NCBI GenBank assembly: GCA_037013685.1
Contig: CM072908.1
Location: forward strand, 1,935,001 to 1,999,000
Direction of reading: 5' to 3'
From: Acridotheres tristis
Lineage: Eukaryota > Chordata > Aves > Passeriformes > Sturnidae
Length of the DNA: 64,000 nt
The notes beneath the pieces were generated by a model. It did no database searches. It was not told the DNA's origin and saw only the letters and a list, made by a program, of their open reading frames with translations. The position numbers and the translations under genes were made by a program. How positions within the stretch are numbered: the stretch's first letter is position 1; each line of letters starts with the position of its first letter. Positions 21,172-33,100 of the stretch are shown piece by piece.

Positions 21172-24100
21172 CTGGGGGGAAAAATAAATTATTCCCGAGG
21201 GTTTGGTTTATCCCAGCCCGGGGAAGAGGAATTCTGATGGGGGGGAATTGGGTAAAAAAGTGGAATTCCCAAAGGTTTTCCTGGGAAAATCCCTCGCTCT
21301 GAAATGGAGGCAGGGATAGGGTTTGGGGTTTGGGATTTTTTTTTCTTCTCCATTCTCCATGACTTTTCCCTAAACAAAAACCCCAAAACCAATCCCAAAA
21401 CAAAAACCTAAAACCAATCCCAAAACTCCAAGGTTTTCCCTAATTTTTTATTCTCTCTCTATTGTTCACACCCATATCTGGAGTCCATTGGATCATGGCT
21501 CATATTCCCAATAATCCTCCATGAACTTTCCCTGAACAAAAACCCAAAACCAATCCCAAAACAAAACCTAAAACCAATCCCAAAACAAAAACCCAAAACC
21601 AATCCCAAAACAAAAACCCCAAAACCAATCCCAAAACAAAAACCCCAAAACCAATCCCAAAACAAAAACCCCAAAACCAATCCCAAAACAAAAACCTAAA
21701 ACCAATCCCAAAACAAAATCCCCAAAACCAATCCCAAAACAAAAACACCAAAACCAATCCCAAAACTCCAAGCAGCAGGTTCTTCTGGAAAAAATCCCAA
21801 AATTCAGCCAGGGACAGAGTTTGGGGTGGTTTTGGAATTTGTTTTTTTTTCCTTTTCTATTGTTCACACCCGTATCTGGAGCCCATTGGATCATGGCTCA
21901 TATTCCCAATCATTTTCCATGACCTTTCCCTGTACAAAACCCCAAAACCAATCCCAAAACAAAAACCCCAAAACCAATCCCAAAACAAAACCCCAAAACC
22001 AATCCCAAAACAAAAACCTAAAACCAATCCCAAAACAAAAACCTAAAACCAAGCCCAAAACAAAATCCCCAAAACCAATCCCAAATCTCCAAGGTTTTCC
22101 CTAATTTTTTATTCTCTCTCTATTGTTCACACCCGTATCTGGAGCCCATTGGATCATGGCTCATATTCCCAATCATTTTCCACAGTGTTTCCCAAAACAA
22201 ACCCCAAAACAAAAGCTCCAAAACCAACCCCCAAAAAAAAGCTCCAAAACCAATCCCAAAACAAAAACCCCAAAACCAATCCCAAAACAAAAACCCCAAA
22301 ACCAATCCCAAAACAAAAACCCCAAAACCAATCCCAAAACAAAAACCCCAAAACCAATCCCAAAACAAAAACCCCAAAACCAATCCCAAAACAAAAACCC
22401 CAAAACCAATCCCAAAACAAAAACCCAAAACCAATCCCAAAACAAAACCCCCAAAACCAATCCCAAAACAAAACCCCAAAACCAATCCCAAAACAAAAAC
22501 CCCAAAACCAATCCCAAAACAAAAACCCCAAAACCAATCCCAAAACAAAAACCCCAAAACCAATCCCAAAACAAAAACCCCAAACCAAACTACAGTAATT
22601 AATTAATGCTACCATAAATAAATAATTTATATCAATAATAAAATTTAAAACGTAATAATTAATGCTACCATATAAATAAATATTTTAATCTAAATTAGAA
22701 ATAAATGGAATAATGAACAACATCATCTAAATATATATAGGTATAAAATAGAAATAAACGTAATAATTATTAACAATGTACAAATAAATATTTATATACA
22801 CCATGAAATACTGGAATGCTGAATTTCTAGAGCTCTCAGGGATTTTATAAATAATAAAAATAATAAAATAATAAATAAAAGTTCAGGCACTCACAGAGAG
22901 CAGAGGGGCCTCGTGCACGGCCTGGGAGTTCAGCTGCTGGTAGAAGATGGAGACCTTGGCAATGTCCCTCCTGTGGGACAACAGGGACTGGGCATTCCCA
23001 GTGGGGACTGGGGCACTCCCAGTGGGGACTGGGGCATTCCCAGTGGGGACTGGGGCACTCCCAGTGGGGACTGGGGCACTCCCAGTGGGGACTGGGACAC
23101 TCCCAGTGGGGACTGGGACACTCCCAGTGGGGACTGGGGCATTCCCAGTGGGGACTGGGACACTCCCAGTGGGGACTGGGGCATTCCCAGTGGGGACTGG
23201 GGCACTCCCAGTGGGGACTGGGGCATTCCCAGTGGGGACTGGGCATTCCCAGGGGGGACTGGGACACCCCCAGTGGGGACTGGGCATTCCCAGTGGGGAC
23301 TGGGCATTCCCAGTGGGGACTGGGCATTCCCAGTGGGGACTGGGGCACTCCCAGTGGGGACTGGGCACTCCCAGTGGGGACTGGGACACTCCCAGTGGGG
23401 ACTGGGACACCCCCAGTGGGGACTGGGACACTCCCAGTGGGGACTGGGGCATTCCCAGTGGGGACTGGGGCACTCCCAGTGGGGACTGGGACACTCCCAG
23501 GGGGGACTGGGGCATTCCCAGTGGGGACTGGGGCACTCCCAGTGGGGACTGGGACACTCCCAGTGGGGACTGGGACACTCCCAGGGGGGACTGGGACACT
23601 CCCAGGGGGGACTGGGACACCCCCAGGGGGGACTGAGGCATTCCCAGTGGGGACTGGGACATTCCCAGTGGGCACTGGGGCACTCCCAGTGGGGACTGGG
23701 GGCATTCCCAATTGGCACTGGGATGCTCCCAGTTGAGAATGGGGCTTCCCAGTTGGGACTGGGGGTTATTGGGGATTTACTGGGTTTTGACTGGGAGTTC
23801 ACTGGGGACGCACTGGAGGTTTATTGGGAGTTTATTGGGGATTCAGTGGGGGTTCATTGGGATTTATTAGGGGTTCATTGGGAGTTTATTGGGATTTATT
23901 AGGGGTTCATTGGGAGTTTATTGAGGATTTATTAGGGGTTCATTGGGAGTTTACTGGGATTTATTAGGGGTTTATTGAGAGTTTATCAGGGATTTATTAG
24001 GGGTTCATTGGGGCGTTATTAGGGGTTCATTAGGGGTTCATTAGGGGTTCATTAGGGATTTATTAGGGATTCATTAGGGGTTCATTAGGGGTTCATTAGG

Positions 24101-27100
24101 GGTCTGTGACTGACCTGCTGCTGCTGGAGTTGTATCCGTTCTGGTGCCGCAGGGCCTGGAGCACCCAGTCCTGGGTGGGAACACTCATTAGGGGGGTGTT
24201 AATTATGGCAACACTCATTAGGGGGACGTTAATTAATTATGGGAACACTCGTTATTGGAATGTTCATTAGTGGAATATTTGTTATTGGAATATTCATTAT
24301 TGGAATGTTTCCATTGGAATGTTCATTAGTGGAATGTTTGTTATTGGAATATCCATTATTGGAATGTTCCTTATTGGAATGTTTCCATTGGAATATTTAT
24401 TATTGGAATATTCATTAGTGGAATATTTATTATTGGAATATTCATTAGTGGAATATTTCTATTGCAATGTTTCCATTGGAATATTTATTATTGGAATATT
24501 TGTTATTGGAATATTCATTAGTGGAATATTTGTTATTGGAATATTCATTTGTGGAATATTTCTATTGCAATATTTCCATTGGAATATTTATTATTGGAAT
24601 ATTTGTTATTGGAATATTCATTAGTGGAATATTCATTTGTGGAATATTTCTATTGCAATATTTCCATTGGAATATTTATTATTGGAATATTTGTTATTGG
24701 AATATTCATTAGTGGAATATTTAGTATTGGAATATTCATTTGTGGAATATTTCTATTGCAATATTTCCATTGGAATATTTATTATTGGAATATTTGTTAT
24801 TGGGATGTTTCCACTGGAATATTTGTTACTGGAATAGTCCTTATTGGAATATTTATTATTGGACTATTCCTTATTGGAATATTTCTATTGCAATGTTTCC
24901 ATTGGAATGTTTGCTATTGGAATGTTTCCACTGGAATATTTGTTACTGGAATATTCCTTATTGGAATATTTATTATTGAACTATTCCTTATTGGAATATT
25001 TCTATTGCAATGTTTCCATTGGAATATTTATTATTGGAATATTTGTTATTGGAATAATTGTTATTGGAATGTTTCCACTGGAATATTTGTTACTGGAATA
25101 TTCCTTATTGGAATATTTATTATTGGACTATTCCCTATTGGAATATTTCTATTGCAATGTTTCCATTGGAATGTTTGCTAATAGAATATTCATTAGTGGA
25201 ATATTTATTATTGGAAAATTCATTAGTGGAATATTTGTAACTGGAATGTTTCCACTGGGATGTTTCTTATTGGGATGTTTCCAGTGGAATATTTGTTACT
25301 GGAATATTCCTTATTGGAATATTTCTATTGCAATGTTTCCATTGGAATGTTTGCTATTGGAATATTCATTAGTGGAATATTTGTTATTGGAATATTCATT
25401 AGTGGAATATTTGCTATTGGGATGTTTCCAGTGGAATATTCTGTTGGAATTCCAAGCCTGGAATTTTGTACCTGGGATTTTGCCGAGGGCCACTTGGCTG
25501 TGCCAGCTGAGACCTTGTACAGCGATTCCCTGGGGAGAGAAAATCCAGGGAATCTCAGCACCAGCACCCAAAAACCCAGAGAGGTTCCAAAATCCTGGGA
25601 TTTCTGGATGCATCCAAAAAAAACCAGAGAGGTTCCAAAATCCTGGAATTTCTGGATGCATCCAAAAAAAAAAACCAGAGAGGTTCCAAAATCCTGGAAT
25701 TTCTGGATGCATCCAAAAAAAAAAAACCAGAGAGGTTCCAAAATCCTGGAATTTCTGGATGCATCCAAAAAAAAAAACCAGAGAGGTTCCAAAATCCTGG
25801 AATTTCTGGATGCATCCAAAAAAACCAGAGAGGTTCTAAAAAATCCTGGAATTTCTGGATGCATCCAAAAAAACCAGAGAGGTTCCAAAATCCTGGAATT
25901 TCTGGATGCATCCAAAAAAACCAGAGAGGTTCTAAAAAATCCTGGGAATTTCTGGATGCATCCAAAAAAATCAGAGAGATTCCAAAATTCTGGGAATTTC
26001 TGGATGCATCCAAAAAAACCAGAGAGATTCCAAAATCCTGGAATTTCTGGATGCATCCAAAATGAATTTTTTTGGTGTTTTGCTTTTAAATTTTCATTTT
26101 GAAACTGTTCCCGTGGTAAAAAAGAACTGAAATAATTCAGGTGTGGAAAGTGACACAATTAGGGTTTCCCTAATTAAACATTCCCTAATTAAACATTTCA
26201 GGGTTAATTAAGCAATTTCTCCTTGCTGCTTCCATGGATTCCTGATTTAATTTAATTTAATTTCTGCTCTCGTCTTTTTTTTTTAGTTTAATCCAAATTA
26301 AATTTAAACTAAGAAATTGGAGCATAACATTTAAATTATATTAAATTAAAATTAAATTCGTGATAAATTAAATTAAAAAACGGGAGCATTTCATTAAAAT
26401 TCAATTTAAATTTCATTCTACTTTCAAGCTCCCAGCTCTTTCAGCAGGGAATGAATTCCCCAATCCCAGCTGATCCATGAATTTCCCAGGGAATGCCAGC
26501 ATTCCCAGATTTTTTTTCCCTGCTCACCTGCAGGGTTTGGGGCACTGCTGGAAGCAATCCAGGTGGTGATTCCTGAGCCGGGAGTAGAGCTGGTAAAAGC
26601 AGTGACCTGGGAAAAGGAACAGCACTTGGGAATTCCCAGGAAAAATCCTCAGGAATTCCTGAATCCATGGGGAAAAAAAAAAAAAATTCCTGGGAATTGC
26701 TGAGTCTGTGAGAAAAAAATGATTTCCCAGAGTTTCGGGAATTTCCAGGGATTACTCTCCATCGATTATTTCCCAGAAATTCAGGAATTCTCAGGGATTC
26801 TTCCCTATTGATTTTTCCCAGAAATTCAGGAATTCTCAGGGATTCTTCCCAGGGGTTTCAGCAATTCCCAGTGATTTTTCCCCAGGGTTACAGGGATTAT
26901 TTCCCAGGGGATTTCAGGAATTCCCCAGGGATGAATTCCCAGGATTTCAGGAATTCCCCTGGGATTTTTTCCCAGAAATTCCCCTGGATTCGTTCCCATT
27001 TTTCCGGGATCCCGGGTAGCCTCACCCCAGGGATGATTCCCCAGGGATGATTCCCCAGGGGATTTCATGAATTCCCCAGGGATTATTTCCCAGGATTTCA

Positions 27101-30100
27101 GGGATTCCCAGGGATGAATTCCCCCGGATTTGTTCCCATTTTTCCGGGATCCCAGGCAGCCTCACCCCAGGGAAGATTCCCCAGGGATTTTCAGGAATTC
27201 CCAGGGATTTTTCCCCCAGGATTTCAGAAATTCCCAGGGGTTTTTTCCCAGGGGGTTTCAGGAATTCCCAGGGATTTTTCCCCCAGGATTTCAGGAATTC
27301 CCAGGGATTTTTTCCCAGGGGGTTTCAGGAATTCCCAGGGATTTTTTCCCCAGGATTTCAGGAATTCCCAGGGATTTTTTCCCAGGAATTCCCCTGGATT
27401 CGTTCCCATTTTCCCCGGGATCCCGGGCAGCCTCATCCCAGGGATTTTTTCCCCACGATTTCAGGAATTCCCCAGGGATGATTTTCCAGGAATTCCCCTG
27501 GATTCGTTCCCATTTTCCCGGGATCCCGGGCAGCCTCACCCCAGGGATTTTTCCCAGTATTTCAGGAATTCCCATGGATTTTTTCCCAGGATTTCCCCTG
27601 GATTCGTTCCCATTTTCCCGGGATCCCGGGCAGCCTCACCCCAGGGATTTTTCCCCAGGATTTCAGGAATTCCCATGGATTTTTTCCCAGGAATTCCCCT
27701 GGATTCGTTCCCATTTTTCCGGGATCCCGGGCAGCCTCACCCCAGGGATGATTCCCCAGGGATTTTTTCCCCAGGGATTTCAGGAATTCACGGGGATTTT
27801 TCCCAGGGGATTTCAGGAATTCCCAGGGATTTTTCCCCCAGGATTTCAGGAATTCTCAGGGATTTTTTCCCAGGGGGTTTCAGGAATTCCCATGGATTTT
27901 TTCCCAGGATTTCCCCTGGATTCGTTCCCATTTTCCCGGATCCCGGGCAGCCTCACCCCAGGGATGATTCCCCAGGGATTTCAGGAATTCCCATGGATTT
28001 TTTCCCAGGAATTCCCCTGGATTCGTTCCCATTTTCCCGGGATCCCGGGCAGCCTCACCCCAGCCCGGCTGCCGGTTGTAGTCGCAGTGCCGGGCCCCGG
28101 CGGGCAGCGGGTAATAATAATAACCACAGCCACACTCCCGGAGCATCAGCTGCTGGAAACACGAGTGCAGGCAGGCCTGGCAGGGGAAAACGGGGAGAAA
28201 TCATTAATGGGATACAGAAAAAAAAAAAATTCTGCATCTCTAGGGTGCAGCTTTTAAGGAGAAAAGGGTGAAAAAAAAATGTGGGTAAATCAAAAAAATT
28301 CTGAATTTGCAGGATGGAGGTTTTAGGAGAAAAAATGGATAAATCAAAACAATCCCAACTCTTTAGGATGCAGCTCTTAAGGAGGTGAAGGCAGAAAAAA
28401 AAATTTGGATAAAAAAAAATTCCAGATCTGAGCTGGGTTTGGCTAAACCGGGCTCAGCTGAGCCAGGTTTGTACCTGCAGGGTGTAGGAGTTGTTGTAGA
28501 GCAGCCCCAGCCTGGCTGAGCTGGGTTTGACTGAGCTGGGACTGGCTAAGCCAGGTTTGGTTGAGCCGAGCTCAGCTGAGCCAGGTTTGTACCTGCAGGG
28601 TGTAGGAGTTGTTGTAGAGCAGCCCCAGCCTGGCTGAGCCGGGTTTGGCTGAGCCGGGTTTGGCTGAGCTGGTTCTGGCTAAAGCAGGCTCAGCTAAGCC
28701 GGGTCTGGCTAAGCCGGGCTCAGCTAGGCCGGGTTTGTACCTGCAGGGTGTAGGAGTTGTTGTAGAGCAGCTCCACGGCCACGTCAGCGCCGTCCGTGGT
28801 GCATTTGCCGTAATTGCCACCCAGGCGATTCACCTCATCCTGCGGGATTCATTAGCAGGGTTCATTAATTACAGCCCCGAGGGATTCATTAGCAGGGTTC
28901 ATTAATTACAGCCCCGAGGGATTCATTAGCAGGGTTCATTAATTAAAGCCCCAAGTGATTAATTAGCAGGGTTAATTAGAGGCAGCAGGAAGGGCAGGGA
29001 ATGAATGAGAGGAGAGCTGGGCTTTGATAATTAACAGCAGGGAAAGCTGTCCCTGTGCCAGCCCCGGGGCAGTGACAACTGCCGGGTGTCCCTGTGCCAC
29101 CCTCGGGGCAGTGATAACCTGCTGAGTGTCCCTGTGCCCCCACAGGGGACATTGCCATCCCATCCCCGGGGCAGTGACAACTGCTGGGTGTCCCTGTGCC
29201 ACCCCCGGGGCAGTGACAACCTGATGAGTGTCCCTGTGCCCCCACAGGGGACATTGCCATCCCATCCCCGGGGCAGTGATAACCTGCCGGGTGTCCCTGT
29301 GCCACCCCCGGGCTGTGCCCACCTGCCGTGTGTCCCTGTGTCACCCCCGGGGCAGTGTCACCCCCGGGCTGTGCCCACCTGGCGGGTGTCCCTGTGTCAC
29401 CCCCCGGGCTGTGCCCACCTGTCGGGTGTCCCTGTGTCACCCCCGGGCTGTGCCCACCTGCCGGGTGTCCCTGTGCCACCCCCGGGGCGGTGTCACCCCT
29501 GGGGCTGTGCCCACCTGCCGGGTGTCCCTGTGCCACCCCCGGGCTGTGCCCACCTGCCGTGTGTCCCTGTGTCACCCCCGGGCTGTGCCCACCTGGCGGG
29601 TGTCCCTGTGTCACCCCTGGGGCTGTGCCCACCTGGCGGGTGTCCCTGTGTCACCCCTGGGGCTGTGCCCACCTGGCGGGTGTCCCTGTGTCACCCCCGG
29701 GCTGTGCCCACCTGGCGGGTGTCCCTGTGCCACCCCCGGGCTGTGCCCACCTGGCGGGTGTCCCTGTGTCACCCCCGGGGCAGTGTCACCCCTGGGGCTG
29801 TGCCCACCTGCCGGGTGTCCCTGTGCCACCCCCGGGGCAGTGCCACCCCCGGGCTGTGCCCACCTGGCGGATGCTGATGGTGGTGGCGATGCCCGGGCGG
29901 ATGTCGAAGCCCTCGTGCTCCAGGAACGGCGTCTGGTTGTGCCGGTGGATCAGCACCCGCAGCCCGGCCAGCGGCGACAGCAGCGGCAGCTGAGCCCTCT
30001 GCTGGGCCCGCAGCAGCAGCGACAGCCCTGGGGACAGCGACAGGGATTGGGGACAGGGACAGTGACAGGGACAGCGACAGGGATTGGGGACAGGGACTGA

Positions 30101-33100
30101 GCCCTCTGCTGGGCCCGCAGCAGCAGCGACAGCCCTGGGGACAGCGACAGGGATTGGGGACAGCGACAGCCCTGGGGACAGCGACAGGGATTGGGGACAG
30201 CGACAGCCCTGGGGACAGCGACAGGGACAGTGACAGGGATTGGGGACAGGGGACAGGGGTTGGGGACAGTGACAGGGATTGGGGACAGGGACTGAGCCCT
30301 CTGCTGGGCCCGCAGCAGCAGGGACAGCCCTGGAGACAGCGACAGGGATTGGGGACAGCGACAGCCCTGGGACAGCGACAGGGATTGGGGACAGGGACTG
30401 GGGACAGGGAATTGGGGACAGGGACTGGGGAGAGGGACAGCCCTGGGGACAGCGACATGGATTAGGGACGGGGACAGGGGACAGGGACAGCGACAGGGAT
30501 TGGGGACAGAGGACAGGGGTTGGGGACAGTGACAGGGATTGGGGACAGGGACTGAGCCCTCTGCTGGGCCCGCAGCAGCAGCGACAGCCCTGGGGACAGC
30601 GACAGGGATTGGGGACAGTGACAGGGAATTGGGGACAGGGACAGCAGCAGGGACAGCCCTGGGGACAGCGACATGGATCAGGGACGGGGACAGGGAATTG
30701 GGGACAGGGACAGCAGCAGGGACAGCCCTGGGGACAGTGACATGGATTAGGGATGGGGACAGGGGACAGGGACAGGGAATTGGGGACAGGGAATTGGGGA
30801 CAGGGACAGCAGCAGGGACAGCCCTGGGGACAGGGGTTGGGGACAGTCCTGGGGACAGGGACAGGAAAAGGGAATTGGAGACAAGGGACTGGGGACAGGA
30901 ACAGTCCTGGGACAGGGATTGAGGACAGGGAACTGGGGACAGCCCTGGGGACAGTGACACGGACTGGGGACAGGGAATTGGGGACAGGGATTTGGGGACA
31001 GCTCGAGGTGACATCTGGAACTCTGAGTCTTGGGCAAAGGCCTCGGTTTTGGGTTTGGAGCTCAGATTGGGATTCTGGGATCTCTCATTTTGGAGCCCAG
31101 AAGAGCCACTTTAACCCTTAGATAATCCCACAAATCATAAATAATAACTAACAAATAAATAAAGATTAATAAATTAATCAATAATCAATAATGAATAATA
31201 AATAAACCCCAATAATATTCTGCAACAAAGACTGCAAGAATATTCTGCTCAAAACCAAAAAGAATATTCTGCTTTCTGAAGCCCAGATGTGGCTGGCATG
31301 GCTGCCAAAAATTTGTGCCACCAGGCCAAAAGTCACAAAATCTGCACTGAAGACATATTTAATTAATTAACCGAATTTTAGCTCTTTTACCCCATTTTGG
31401 CAGCTCACTCACCATAAGGAATTCCTGGTTTTGTGGCTTTCCAGAAGGGATCTGTCCCTTTGCTGTTAAAAGTGTAGCAGGTCCCAAAAACTGGGTGGTG
31501 GAAGTGAACAAAATCACTGGAAAAATCAACAAAGATTTGATGGGGTTTTAATTCTGAGCGTGAATTTAAATTATTTACTTTAAATTATTTCATTTCATTT
31601 GGGATGTGTTTGGGAAAAGAGGAACGAGGTGTTAAAAGTCTGGCAGCTCCCAAAAATCGGCTGATGGAAGTGAACAAAAATCACTGGAAAATCAAGAGAG
31701 ATTCGATGGGGCTTTAATTTTGAGTGTGAATTATGAGTATGAATCTTAATTTTGAGTGTGAATTATTCGTATGAATTTAAACGATTTAATTTAAATTGGG
31801 AAGTGTTTGGGAAAAGAGGAATGAGCTGTTAAAAGTGTGGCAGCTGCCAAAAACTGGGTGGTGGAAGTGAATAAAATCACTGGAAAATCAAGGGACATTT
31901 GATGGGGTTTTAATTATGAGTAGAGACATTTTAATTTAAATTGGGATCTGTTATGGAAATTGGGAATGAGCTGCTGAAAGTGCAGCAGCTCCCAAGAACT
32001 GGGTGGTGGAAGTGAATAAAATCACTGGGAAATCAAGGGAGATTTGATGGGGTTTTAATTCTGAGCTTGACTACACCTTAATGTGAATCTGGAGGTGTTT
32101 GGGACATTTGGAATGAGCTGCTGAAAGTGCAAGAGCTCCCAAAAACTGGGTAGTGAATAATCACTGGAAAATCAAGAGAGATTTGATGGGGTTTTAATTC
32201 TGATCTTGACTACACCCTAATCTGAATCTGGAGGTGTTTGGGACATTTGGAATGAGCTGCTGAAATTGCAAGAGCTCCCAAAAACTGGGTAGTGAATAAT
32301 CATGGAAAAATCAAGGGAGATTTGATGGGGTTTTAATTCTGAGCTTGACTACACCTTAATGTGAATCTGGAGGTGTTTGGGACGTTGGGAATGAGCTGCT
32401 GAAATTGCAAGAGCTCCCAAAAACTGAATAGTGAATAGTCACTGGAAAATCAAGGGAGATTTGATGGGGTTTTAATTATGAGTAGAGACATTTTAATTTA
32501 AATTGGGATGTGTTGGGGAAATCGGGAATGAGCTGCTGAAAGTGCAAGAGCTCCCAAAAACTGAGTAGTGAATAATCACTGGAAAATCAAGGGAGATTTG
32601 ATGGGGTTTTAATTATGTGTAGAGACATTTTAATTTAAATTGTTATGTGTTGGGGAAATTGGGAATGAGCTGCTGAAAGTGCAAGAGCTCCCAAAAACTG
32701 AGTAGTGAATAATCACTGAAAAATCAAGGGAGATTTGATGGGGTTTTAATTCTGAGCTTGACTACACCTTAATGTGAATCTGGAGGTGTTTGGGACGTTG
32801 GGAATGAGCTGCTGAAATTGCAAGAGCTCCCAAAAACTGGGTAGTGAATAAAATCACTGGAAAATCAAGGGAGATTTGATGGGGTTTTAATTATGAGTAG
32901 AGACATTTTAATTTAAATTGTTATGTGTTGGGGAAATTGGGAATGAGCTGCTGAAAGTGCAAGAGCTCCCAAAAACTGAGTAGTGAATAATCATGGAAAA
33001 ATCAAGGGAGATTTGATGGGGTTTTAATTCTGAGCTTGACTACACCTTAGTCTGAATCTGGAGGTGTTTGGGACATTTGGAATGAGCTGCTGAAAGTGCA

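Noticed and set aside
22845..23802. [11 protein letters not shown] repeat frames
   Set aside because: Product of the 21-22 bp intronic array between SCNN1D exons 10 and 11.
27000..28060. Gly/Ile/Pro/Phe frames of 375-385 codons
   Set aside because: Repeat translations on the strand opposite to SCNN1D exon 7.
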